Source: Vibrio tasmaniensis (GTDB taxonomy: Bacteria > Pseudomonadota > Gammaproteobacteria > Enterobacterales > Vibrionaceae). Taken from it: DNA of 64,000 nucleotides. The DNA lies in contig NZ_AP025511.1 in the NCBI RefSeq assembly GCF_024347635.1, forward strand, positions 310,001-374,000. Direction: 5' to 3'. Under the pieces are notes generated by a model. It saw only the letters and a list, made by a program, of their open reading frames with translations, was not told where the DNA came from and did no database searches. The number at the start of each line of letters is the position of its first letter. The stretch's first letter is position 1. The position numbers were made by a program, and so were the translations under genes. This document shows positions 9,377-17,285 of the stretch, in pieces.

Positions 9377-10834
9377 TTACTGATAAAAAAGCCGAGCGAT
9401 CTGTTTGATCTTCGGCTTTATGTCAGCGAGTCGGATATTACCAAACCCCAGAACTGCACCACTCCAATCACGAGCATCACTTGATCCATATTCATAAAAG
9501 TCAAAAGGACGAATTATGATATTTTCAAGCTCTGCCCTACGGCTCCACTCATGCTCAGATATCCCTTGATACCACTTCACTGTCACATGTAGCCCTGCAG
9601 CCTGACTGATCACTTCAAGATCACCGTTAAACTCGCTTTCAATCGCTTCTATCATGGCTTCATACTTGAGTTTGTATGACCGGCGCATCTTTCTAATATG
9701 ACGCAGCAAGTCGCCTTCTCGAACAAAATCCGCCAAAGCTTCCTGTGTATGGGACGCCGTGTCTCCAGTGAGCGCATCTTTAATCTCAAGACACTTCGCC
9801 ACCAGACTTTCAGGCACCACTAAGTACCCTAATCGAAGGCCATTGAACATCACCTTACTCAGAGAGCCGACATAGATGATGCGATCATCGAACCCCAACT
9901 TACCCGCCAAACCTTGCATGCTGGTATAAGGGCGATGAGCAAACTGAAACTCACTGTCGTAGTCATCTTCAATAATCCATGACTGATGTTGATTGGCCCA
10001 ATCGATCAGTTTAAGTCGTTGTTCGGTATTGAGTGTTGTGCCCATTGGGTATTGATTGCTTGGAGTGACGTACAATGCCTTGGCGTTACTGGACAACACT
10101 TTTTCAATACCTAATCCAACCTTTTCATGCACAGTCACACCATCTAGGTCTAGCCTCAACAGATCGATGATTTTATGCACTTGTCGGTAGCCGGGCTCTT
10201 CCACAAGGATTTTGTCACCCATCGCTAACGTCGCCATTAATCCGATTGAGATAGCTTGCTGCGCACCTGCGGTGATGATGATTCTGTCGGCACTGCAGTG
10301 AACTGAACGACTGCTTGCCAGATACCCACTCAGCGCTTCCCTCAAGGCCAAGCTTCCTTGAACCTCTTGATTGCCCGCAATGTTCTGACGTGTAGAGTGG
10401 CGTTGCAGCAACCTCTGCCATTTAGAGAAAGGGAACGCATCTAAGTCAGGGACTCCGGGGGCAAAGCTGCGGTTAATATCGTTAGGTGTCGCTATGTTTA
10501 CAGCCGGTCTACTGACTGTTTGTTTAACCTTCGGATCCTGAACACTGTTTGGCTTAGACAAACTTAGAAAGTGCTCTGGTTGTTCAACCGAGACATAAAA
10601 CCCTGAACCTTGCTTACTCTCAATATAGCCTTCAGTAACCAGTTGTTCGTACGCATAAATCACCGTATTTCGACTCACCGATAACTCGACGGCTAGCTTA
10701 CGTGTTGAAGGTAACTTACTGCCCTTGCTCCATAAATCTTGAACAATCTTTTCTCTGATCGCGTGGAACAAGGCGGTTTGACGCGTGTCATGTTGCTCGT
10801 CTAACTGTAGGTCACCGACATCAATAGGCTGCAT
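9377..10834 (-). CDS. MocR-type regulator (GntR HTH fused to aminotransferase fold)
   Basis: 485 residues from ATG 10834; a TTG four codons upstream would also be in frame. A GntR winged helix (LPSTRKLAVELSVSRNTVIY) is followed by a type I aminotransferase-like domain with the PLP lysine in VGSLSKVMFNG and the aspartate in IIEDDYDSEF. MocR proteins bind PLP or derivatives and control vitamin B6, GABA or taurine genes. The gene is divergent from a flavin-binding PNPOx-like protein, its likely target. The last codons carry the terminator hairpin (see 9385-9420). Confidence 0.92.
   Translation of the reverse strand: MQPIDVGDLQLDEQHDTRQTALFHAIREKIVQDLWSKGSKLPSTRKLAVELSVSRNTVIYAYEQLVTEGYIESKQGSGFYVSVEQPEHFLSLSKPNSVQDPKVKQTVSRPAVNIATPNDINRSFAPGVPDLDAFPFSKWQRLLQRHSTRQNIAGNQEVQGSLALREALSGYLASSRSVHCSADRIIITAGAQQAISIGLMATLAMGDKILVEEPGYRQVHKIIDLLRLDLDGVTVHEKVGLGIEKVLSSNAKALYVTPSNQYPMGTTLNTEQRLKLIDWANQHQSWIIEDDYDSEFQFAHRPYTSMQGLAGKLGFDDRIIYVGSLSKVMFNGLRLGYLVVPESLVAKCLEIKDALTGDTASHTQEALADFVREGDLLRHIRKMRRSYKLKYEAMIEAIESEFNGDLEVISQAAGLHVTVKWYQGISEHEWSRRAELENIIIRPFDFYEYGSSDARDWSGAVLGFGNIRLADIKPKIKQIARLFYQ
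9385..9420 (-). terminator. Terminator hairpin inside the end of the MocR coding region
   Basis: On the minus strand AAAGCCGAAGATC pairs with GATCGCTCGGCTTT across AAACA, followed by TTTTTTAT. The stop codon (9377-9379) lies beyond the T-run, so the hairpin and U-tract are translated as the last codons of the protein. Confidence 0.75.
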
Positions 10835-10860
10835 AACTGGATCCAAATAGTGTTTAAAAG

Positions 10861-10915
10861 TGGCTCTATTTAATAGACCAGTTAATCGCTACATTAATCA
10901 AAAGGCAATGATTAA
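10861..10915. promoter_or_regulatory. Palindromic intergenic region between MocR gene and flavoprotein gene
   Basis: Three symmetric elements lie in the divergent promoter. TCTATT-T-AATAGA is perfect (10865-10877). AACTGG (10835-10840) is inverted as CCAGTT (10878-10883). TTAATCA and TGATTAA (10894-10900 and 10909-10915) flank the ribosome site of the right-hand gene. They are candidate MocR operators. Confidence 0.45.
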
Positions 10916-10924
10916 GGAGCGATT

Positions 10925-11584
10925 ATGTTATCTAACACGAAAAGAACCACGATTAAAAAAGGGGCTCACAAAGCCGTATTTGAACAAGAGAAGCTGCACC
11001 AAATTATTGATGAGAGCTTAATCGCACACATTGCATTGCAGGGCGAACAAGGGCCAATGGTTATCCCGATGCTCGCGTGGCGAGTGGATGAGATGGTCTA
11101 CATTCATGGGGCTAAAAACAGTCGCTTATTGAAAGGTCTGAAAAAGGGAGATCCAACCTGTTTAACGTTCACTTTGTTCGATGGTTGGGTGTTAGCTCGC
11201 TCTGCATTTCATCACAGTGCGCATTATCGTTCTGCTGTGGTGTTGGGGTCATTCTCAGTCATCGATGACAACCAAGAAAAGGATCGCTTATTGAACATCT
11301 TCATTGAGCAAATCGCGCCGGGAAGAACCGACGACGTCAGGCTCAGTAATGAGAAAGAGCTCACCGCAACCGAGCTATTAGCAATACCGTTAACGGAAGC
11401 ATCCGTCAAAATTGGAAAGCATGGTGTGAATGATGATAAGGCTGACATGGATATTCCCGTCTGGGCGGGTGTATTACCTTATCGCACCGTTGTAGGGCCA
11501 TTAGAAACAGTTCCAGAGCAAGAAGGCATCATTGAAACGCCAGATTACCAACAAGCTTATGGTGAACGTTGGTATCAAAATTAA
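10925..11584 (+). CDS. Pyridoxamine-phosphate-oxidase-like flavin-binding protein
   Basis: 219 residues, ATG preceded by TAAGGAGC. The fold is the split-barrel flavin-binding type: an N-terminal strand block HIALQGEQGPMVIPML, YIHGAKNSRLLKGLK, and a C-terminal extension with VWAGVLPYRTVVGP. Proteins of this group are often divergent from MocR regulators and are annotated as pyridoxamine 5'-phosphate oxidase-related. Whether it binds FMN and which substrate it acts on cannot be seen. It shares the promoter region with the MocR gene, which probably regulates it. Confidence 0.85.
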   Translation: MLSNTKRTTIKKGAHKAVFEQEKLHQIIDESLIAHIALQGEQGPMVIPMLAWRVDEMVYIHGAKNSRLLKGLKKGDPTCLTFTLFDGWVLARSAFHHSAHYRSAVVLGSFSVIDDNQEKDRLLNIFIEQIAPGRTDDVRLSNEKELTATELLAIPLTEASVKIGKHGVNDDKADMDIPVWAGVLPYRTVVGPLETVPEQEGIIETPDYQQAYGERWYQN

Positions 11585-11665
11585 CACACTTAGGTAGTCA
11601 AAAGGATGGAGTTATATACAATCTGAATTACAAAAAATTAACATAACTCATGATGTAATCAGACG

Positions 11666-12568
11666 ATGAAAACGAATAAGGATATCCTACCATTTCAAGG
11701 CTTGCTCAATGGCATTGGGCAAGTCTATTTCACACCGTCTGCCATGACGTCGCTTTTGCTGTTGCTTGCCATTTCGATTGAATCACTTTCACTTGCTTTC
11801 CTTACCCTACTTGGCGCAAGTTGCAGCTACGGATTTGCCTTACTGACCAATAAACCGTCTCATGATATTGAGAATGGCATGTATGCACTAAATGGCGCAC
11901 TGATTGCTTTGTTCATCGGGAATTTTTTTGAAGTAAATGGGTGGCTGATTTTAGTAGTAGCCATCGGCTCGCTCATTACCGTACCCATCGCCAAGATCGT
12001 GTTTAACTTTAAGAAGTATCGCGGTTACACAAGTGCCTTTATCCTCACCTCTTGGCTGATTTATACTATCCAATCAACCTTGGGGCTATCGACGTTTTCG
12101 GCACCAGACTCCGCACTGAGGCCACTAATCAGTCTTGAGGTAGACTCGTGGTTCAACCTACCGACAGTGGTGATCCCGTTGTTAAAAGGGATCAGCCAAG
12201 TCAGCTTTATCGAAAATGCGTTGTCGGGGCTCGTTATCTTAATCGCCATCGCGCTTAACAACCTAAAGCATGCCGCTTGGGTTGTGCTAGCAGTAATAAT
12301 GAGCACAGCATTTAGCGATTTGATTGGTGCTCCTGATGAACTGGTAGCTCAAGGTCTTTATGGGTACAACGCCATTCTTGCCACTCTAGCGCTTGTGCTC
12401 TATCCGCGAGTTCCTTGGCCGTTGATCCTATTAGGCATGCTGTTGAGCTGTCTAATCACACTTGGTTTTCACGAGCTGTCACTACTGCCACTCACCGCCC
12501 CTTTTATTTTAAGTACTTGGATAATCGTTTACCTATCCACTCATTATAAAAAGCTAGATGAAGACTAA
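11666..12568 (+). CDS. Urea transporter (UT family)
   Basis: 300 residues and about ten hydrophobic segments in two homologous halves. The first half shows FQGLLNGIGQVYF and the pore motif ALNGALIALFIG; the second half shows PLLKGISQVSF and GYNAILATLAL. This internal duplication is the UT family signature; urea passes through a central channel. No urease or nickel genes are in the window. The gene ends 6 bases from the end of a convergent AraC-type regulator. Confidence 0.85.
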   Translation: MKTNKDILPFQGLLNGIGQVYFTPSAMTSLLLLLAISIESLSLAFLTLLGASCSYGFALLTNKPSHDIENGMYALNGALIALFIGNFFEVNGWLILVVAIGSLITVPIAKIVFNFKKYRGYTSAFILTSWLIYTIQSTLGLSTFSAPDSALRPLISLEVDSWFNLPTVVIPLLKGISQVSFIENALSGLVILIAIALNNLKHAAWVVLAVIMSTAFSDLIGAPDELVAQGLYGYNAILATLALVLYPRVPWPLILLGMLLSCLITLGFHELSLLPLTAPFILSTWIIVYLSTHYKKLDED

Positions 12569-12574
12569 TGACGA

Positions 12575-13582
12575 TCAGTATTGACCATCAAAACGCTCAA
12601 TATATTGCTTAGGCGTCAAGCCTCGATGTTTCTTAAACATCCGATTAAAGCTCGCGACGTTGGTATAACCTAACCTCTTTGAGACTTCTTCCACTGGCAC
12701 TGAATACATCAGTAGATCTACCGCTACGTTGCTTAACGCATACCCCATAATGGTAGAAAAATTGATGCCCGATTTATGCAAACGGCGTTGAAACTGCTGC
12801 TCAGAGAGCCCTAATAAACTGGAAACCTTGTGAAGGGTTGGTAAACCAAAGTGGCGACTGTAGTTGATCATCTCATAGGTGACCTTATGTTCATCACCAG
12901 CATCTGGCATGTTTAGATAGTTATCCAAGTCATGAAAGTTCATCGCCAGATTTGTTTTACTATTCGATGGTGATTGATTGATTGATAACCTCGATTCACT
13001 CGGGATCCAAACTTCTGTGCGAGGCTGTCCCCATTGAATCGTACAGCCGAAATATTCATGGTAGAGGTCAACATTCTCTCGACGACCTGCTATTGAAACC
13101 GCAACGGGTTTAAAGTCATCACCCAAATATCGACGTAAAATCTTCATAATGAAAACCGCGACTCTTATTGAGTCATGCACTTTACCCGTTTCTGAGTAAG
13201 CAGGATTGTCGTAGCACCATTTAATCATTGTCCCTACCTGTGCACCGTATAAGAACGCACCAGACTGTAAATAGTGCAGGCCGATGTTCACTCGGCGGAT
13301 CGTAGAAGCAAGATCATGTCCAGAAAAAAACCAGTTGGTTAACGGGCCTAATTTTTCAATATCCACTCGGTCAGACAGTTTCAGAATAATATCTGGATCA
13401 TTAGTTTGCTGTTCAAGAAACCCATACCATTTATCGACTTCATTGACCGGAATAAGATTCATTGAGTTAGTAAACACAGACTTCGGAATACCTAAACGCT
13501 CCGTATTAACCACAGGGTTTGTGACAGCGTGTTGATAAATACCCAAAATCCCCAACGCTCTTAAGAAGTTACAATTGTTCAT
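12575..13582 (-). CDS. AraC-family regulator with arabinose-binding-type N-domain
   Basis: 335 residues. The long N-terminal domain resembles the OruR/ArgR-type arabinose-binding region (residues about 20-200). A C-terminal AraC double HTH covers about 235-330, with LLGLSEQQFQRRLHKSG and the second helix VSKRLGYTNVASFNRMFKKH then GLTPKQY. It is divergent from the yiaWV-like pair and convergent with the urea transporter. Control of the yiaWV-like operon is plausible but unproven. Confidence 0.9.
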   Translation of the reverse strand: MNNCNFLRALGILGIYQHAVTNPVVNTERLGIPKSVFTNSMNLIPVNEVDKWYGFLEQQTNDPDIILKLSDRVDIEKLGPLTNWFFSGHDLASTIRRVNIGLHYLQSGAFLYGAQVGTMIKWCYDNPAYSETGKVHDSIRVAVFIMKILRRYLGDDFKPVAVSIAGRRENVDLYHEYFGCTIQWGQPRTEVWIPSESRLSINQSPSNSKTNLAMNFHDLDNYLNMPDAGDEHKVTYEMINYSRHFGLPTLHKVSSLLGLSEQQFQRRLHKSGINFSTIMGYALSNVAVDLLMYSVPVEEVSKRLGYTNVASFNRMFKKHRGLTPKQYIERFDGQY

Positions 13583-13716
13583 TAGTCGCTAACCCTTAGA
13601 AAGTAAATCATAGATCAAATCATATAGTTGCCATTATCGAAGTAATTAGTAAATTTACAACCTGTAAATCCAACTTCCATCACACTCAGCGTTCAAATTT
13701 TACTTAGGGTTGATCA

Positions 13717-14067
13717 ATGAGTTTACTAAGTGTCCCATTTGTTGGAACAGGCGCAGACACCGCATTACACATCGTAGCTGGCGTTGTGTTAGTCGCAACA
13801 ATCGCAGCTGCATGTTACGGCTTTTGGCGCGTTCATGAATTACCAATCAATAAAGCCCACAGTAAAGAGCATCACCAGCTCGGTTTAATCACCGCTTTAA
13901 CTTGGATTGGCTTCATATGGCACTGGGTATGGGTACTTGCCGTCATTTTAGCGTTTGTTGATATGGAAAAAGCCATCATAAACCTAAGAGACACATGGAA
14001 AGCACCTGCGGAACCAACAGAACAACAAGTTAAGAATGATCAAGATGGGGAGAGCCAAACATGTTAG
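13717..14067 (+). CDS. yiaW: YiaW-like inner-membrane protein (DUF3302)
   Basis: 116 residues with two membrane helices (about 15-37 and 62-85). The cytosolic loop HELPINKAHSKEHHQL and the following WIGFIWHWVWVLAV match the DUF3302 pattern of E. coli YiaW (HDIPY ... H then a Trp-rich helix). It overlaps the start of the HlyD-like gene by 7 bases, the same pairing as yiaW-yiaV in E. coli though in the opposite order. It is probably a partner of the membrane-fusion protein. Confidence 0.75.
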   Translation: MSLLSVPFVGTGADTALHIVAGVVLVATIAAACYGFWRVHELPINKAHSKEHHQLGLITALTWIGFIWHWVWVLAVILAFVDMEKAIINLRDTWKAPAEPTEQQVKNDQDGESQTC

Positions 14068-15284
14068 AAGGCTTAGCTCTGTGGGCACTGTTCATCTATC
14101 TACTTAGGCTTATTGGTATGCCATGGAATAAGGGCACCAAAGCATTTTCTTATCTAGGTGGTACGTCATGGTTATTGTTTGTTTGGGTTGGACTCATTAA
14201 CTACACGCCGATGGATCTCTCTGGAGGTTCAGTCGTTCAATCACCACACATTCAGCTACGTCCAGATTCAACCAATGTGTCAGGCAAAACAACCAAGGTT
14301 CACATTAGACCGAACCAAGACGTGATTGAAGGTCAGCTCATTTACGAAATTGATGACACCAAATATGTTATTGCAAGAGATAAGGCTAACGTGCAACTTG
14401 AATCGGCGAACGTTGCTTTAGATACCGCTCGCCAAGAAGTGAGTATCGCAAAAGTCAGCTACCAATCGGCGCTTGAAGACATCAAAGCTTCAGTCGCACA
14501 AATAGATTCAGCTAAAACAGACTTAGTACTTCAGTCAAAGACACTTGATCGTTACCAAAAGCAAAACAAAGTTGTAGAACATACGATTACTGAGACTGAC
14601 ATCGACCAGCAAACGGCAAAGGTAGACTTGGCAACGTATAACGTCACCACATTGGAATCTCAACTGAGTAAGAAAGAAGTTGATGCTGAGAACGCGAAGT
14701 TAAACATCCACAAAGCAGAAACCAACGTCAGTAAGAAGCAAACTGAGGTTGATTCTTCTAAGGCAACACTGGCGCAAGCACAATGGGATCTAAACAGCAC
14801 CAAAGTCACTGCACCGACTGACGGCTTTGTAACTAACTTCATTCTTCGTGAAGGACAGCGAGTATCAATGATGCCTCGTATCCAAATGTACACTGAAGAA
14901 AAATACGTGTTAATGCGAGTGAATCACCAAGCTATTCGTAACGTAAAAGTGGGCCAGCCTGCTGAGTTTGCAACGGCGGTATACCCAGGAAAGATATTCT
15001 CCGCAACCGTAGAAGGCATTGTTGAAGCGACGGGTGAAGCACAAGCTAGCCTGTTAGGTATTGATGAACAAGTTCGTGTCACCACAGGTAGGAACCTTCA
15101 GAACAAGCACCACTTTGTCCGCTTAAAAATTGACGAGGCGGAAGGTTACGATATTCCTGTCGGCTCTGTAGGGTTAGCTTGGGTAAGCGGTGAGAAGCCG
15201 ATCAGCTTTATGGCGTTCCTAGACGTAATACGCGGGATCATCATTAGAATGAAGTCCCAGTTATACTTCTTCTACTCGATCTAA
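14061..15284 (+). CDS. yiaV: HlyD/EmrA-type membrane fusion protein, YiaV-like
   Basis: 407 residues. It begins with two hydrophobic segments (LEGLALWALFIYLLRLIG; then YLGGTSWLLFVWVGLIN), followed by a biotinyl-lipoyl half motif, a long coiled-coil hairpin (about 105-240) and a barrel domain (TAPTDGFVTNFILREGQRV). The C-terminus RGIIIRMKSQLYFFY ends in the same style as E. coli YiaV. It is a periplasmic adaptor anchored in the inner membrane. No transporter or outer-membrane channel gene is adjacent, only the DUF3302 protein. Confidence 0.85.
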   Translation: MLEGLALWALFIYLLRLIGMPWNKGTKAFSYLGGTSWLLFVWVGLINYTPMDLSGGSVVQSPHIQLRPDSTNVSGKTTKVHIRPNQDVIEGQLIYEIDDTKYVIARDKANVQLESANVALDTARQEVSIAKVSYQSALEDIKASVAQIDSAKTDLVLQSKTLDRYQKQNKVVEHTITETDIDQQTAKVDLATYNVTTLESQLSKKEVDAENAKLNIHKAETNVSKKQTEVDSSKATLAQAQWDLNSTKVTAPTDGFVTNFILREGQRVSMMPRIQMYTEEKYVLMRVNHQAIRNVKVGQPAEFATAVYPGKIFSATVEGIVEATGEAQASLLGIDEQVRVTTGRNLQNKHHFVRLKIDEAEGYDIPVGSVGLAWVSGEKPISFMAFLDVIRGIIIRMKSQLYFFYSI

Positions 15285-15308
15285 TACTTGTCTTAGATAA
15301 AACGATAC

Positions 15309-15343
15309 AAAGCCCATGAGATCTGAGATCGCACGGGCTTTTT
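15309..15343 (+). terminator. Terminator after yiaV-like gene
   Basis: AAAGCCC (15309-15315) pairs with GGGCTTT (15335-15341), followed by TT, with a partly paired loop of 19 bases. Confidence 0.7.
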
Positions 15344-15368
15344 GTCTATTTTACCGCTAGTTGCAGAA

Positions 15369-15433
15369 GAAGTAGAAGTAGAAGTAGAAGTAGAAAGAGC
15401 AGCAAAAACCAAGCAACTAAGCAACTAAGCAAC
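15369..15433. repeat. Two adjacent microsatellites
   Basis: Four exact copies of GAAGTA (15369-15392) are followed by two copies plus seven bases of the 8-mer AAGCAACT (15411-15433). They lie just upstream of the LuxO-type sites of the first qrr gene. Confidence 0.85.
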
Positions 15434-15482
15434 ATTCGGTATGCATTTTTAACGGTTATCCCTTAATGACAACCGCCACAAA

Positions 15483-15508
15483 TCGCAAAACGCAATTGCA
15501 AAACGCAA
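15483..15508 (+). promoter_or_regulatory. Putative LuxO enhancer, two abutting 13-mers
   Basis: TCGCAAAACGCAA (15483-15495) is directly followed by TTGCAAAACGCAA (15496-15508). Both are close to the LuxO recognition pattern TTGCA-N3-TGCAA. They lie about 110 bases before the sigma-54 promoter of the qrr gene. Confidence 0.65.
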
Positions 15509-15590
15509 CAAGACGAATCCAAAATGCGAATTAAACATTTAAATACGCACCAAATTGCTATAAAACCACCATTTTACGTTGTTTTAAAAG

Positions 15591-15606
15591 TTGGCACACT
15601 AACTGC
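15591..15606 (+). promoter_or_regulatory. Sigma-54 promoter of qrr (left copy)
   Basis: TTGGCACACTAACTGC has GG at 15593-15594 and GC at 15605-15606 with 10 bases between them. Counting 12 bases from the -12 C predicts transcription from about 15618, exactly where the conserved Qrr 5' end begins. Confidence 0.92.
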
Positions 15607-15617
15607 AATGTATATAT

Positions 15618-15726
15618 TGACCCTTCTTAAGCCGAGGGTCACCTAGCCAACTGACGTTGTTAGTGAACCTTTCTTGTTCACGATATATATAGGCCAATTG
15701 CGATTATTGCGATTGGCTATTTTTTT
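15618..15726 (+). ncRNA. qrr: Qrr quorum-regulatory small RNA (left copy)
   Basis: About 109 nt. It starts with the 5' hairpin TGACCCT ... AGGGTCA, then the invariant pairing core CTAGCCAACTGACGTTG and TTAGTGAA found in all Vibrio Qrr RNAs, and ends with a terminator (GCCAAT 15693-15698 with ATTGGC 15712-15717, then seven T within 15720-15726). Qrr RNAs need Hfq. At low cell density they are made under phosphorylated LuxO and sigma-54 and repress luxR/hapR while activating aphA. The paralogue number cannot be assigned from sequence alone. Confidence 0.95.
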
Positions 15727-15831
15727 GTCTGAAGTTTGGCTAAACGCTTTCCTTTCGATACAGACACCCATTCAATCGCATAATAATCAACATTCATAGC
15801 CAACCATAAACATCAGACACTTCACGCGTTA

Positions 15832-15847
15832 CAGCAAACGTTTTCTA
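15832..15847. promoter_or_regulatory. PurR-type operator upstream of codBA
   Basis: CAGCAAACGTTTTCTA matches the core GCAAACGTTTTC of the PurR consensus ACGCAAACGTTTTCNT at all 12 central positions. It lies about 190 bases before codB. In E. coli codBA is repressed by PurR. Confidence 0.65.
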
Positions 15848-16037
15848 TATATTTTTTTTAAACAAATACAAAAAATAAACTATTGTTATACATGGTAATT
15901 AGCACCCCAACCGACTTAAAAATACTTTTATTGACAAAATTAACATTGACTACATGTTTTAGATCACCATAATGCGCACGTTTGCCTGCAATACGGCAAC
16001 CGTTATTTTTAATTTTGATCAATTGCGGAGGTAAAAA

Positions 16038-17276
16038 ATGGCTGCTGATAATAACTACAGTCTAGGGCCGGTTCCTACATCGGCTAGGAAAGGAGTCGCT
16101 TCACTCACCATGGTAATGCTTGGACTCACTTTCTTCTCTGCAAGTATGTGGACTGGTGGTTCACTCGGGACAGGTCTTTCTTTCAACGATTTCTTCCTTG
16201 CTGTTCTCATCGGTAACCTAATTCTTGGTATTTACACTTCTTTTCTTGGCTACATCGGCTCATCTACTGGCCTCTCGACTCACCTTCTTGCTCGTTTCTC
16301 TTTTGGTACTAAAGGCTCATGGCTTCCTTCTGCTCTACTTGGTGGTACACAAGTCGGTTGGTTTGGTGTGGGCGTTGCGATGTTTGCCATCCCAGTTCAA
16401 AAAGCCACAGGCATAGATACCAACACCTTGATTGTTGTATCTGGCTTGTTGATGACAGGTACGGTGTACTTCGGTATTAAAGCACTCATGGTGCTTTCAG
16501 CGATTGCGGTGCCCGCAATTGCGATTCTAGGTGGTTACTCAGTACTAACAGCCGTAGACAGTGTTGGTGGACTAGAGCAACTGCAGCTGATTAAGCCAGA
16601 GACGCCAATGGACTTCTCAATGGCACTAGCAATGGTTGTAGGTTCGTTTGTAAGTGCAGGTACGTTGACTGCCGATTTCGTTCGCTTCGGTAAAAAGCCA
16701 GCAAGCGCCGTGTTAATTACCATGGTCGCATTCTTCATCGGTAACTCGCTGATGTTTATCTTCGGCGCAGCAGGCGCAGCAGCAACCGGTCAGGCTGATA
16801 TTTCAGATGTGATGATCGCGCAAGGTCTACTGCTTCCCGCCATCATCGTGCTTGGCTTGAATATCTGGACAACCAATGAAAACGCACTTTATGCGTCAGG
16901 TCTTGGTTTATCTAACATCACAGGTCGCTCAAGTACTACAATGTCTATCATTAACGGCATTATCGGAACGATTTTCGCACTTTGGTTATACAACAACTTC
17001 GTTGGCTGGCTAACCTTCCTTTCGCTGGCGATTCCGCCGATTGGTGGCGTAATCATCGCCGACTTCTTCGCGAACCGTAAACGTTACAAAGATTTTGCAA
17101 ATGCAGAGTTCCAAACCGTTAACTGGGCTGGCATTATCGCGGTAGCAACAGGCGTAGCCGCTGGTCACTTCTTACCTGGCATCGTTCCTTTGAATGCCGT
17201 GTTTGGTGGTGCAATCAGTTACCTCGTGCTAAATCCTCTATTGAACAAAAAAGCTCTGAAATCTCAGGCCGCTTAA
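16038..17276 (+). CDS. codB: Cytosine permease
   Basis: 412 residues and about 12 membrane helices (NCS1 family). It resembles E. coli CodB nearly throughout: GPVPTSARKGV, VMLGLTFFSASMWTGG, HLLARFSFGTKGSWLP, GGTQVGWFGVGVAMFAIP, GTLTADFVRFG, NIWTTNENALYASGLG and NNFVGWLTFLS. It imports cytosine across the inner membrane for CodA. The ATG follows GCGGAGGT. codA begins 9 bases downstream of its stop codon. The PurR-like box at 15832 suggests purine-responsive repression. Confidence 0.97.
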   Translation: MAADNNYSLGPVPTSARKGVASLTMVMLGLTFFSASMWTGGSLGTGLSFNDFFLAVLIGNLILGIYTSFLGYIGSSTGLSTHLLARFSFGTKGSWLPSALLGGTQVGWFGVGVAMFAIPVQKATGIDTNTLIVVSGLLMTGTVYFGIKALMVLSAIAVPAIAILGGYSVLTAVDSVGGLEQLQLIKPETPMDFSMALAMVVGSFVSAGTLTADFVRFGKKPASAVLITMVAFFIGNSLMFIFGAAGAAATGQADISDVMIAQGLLLPAIIVLGLNIWTTNENALYASGLGLSNITGRSSTTMSIINGIIGTIFALWLYNNFVGWLTFLSLAIPPIGGVIIADFFANRKRYKDFANAEFQTVNWAGIIAVATGVAAGHFLPGIVPLNAVFGGAISYLVLNPLLNKKALKSQAA

Positions 17277-17285
17277 GGACACACT

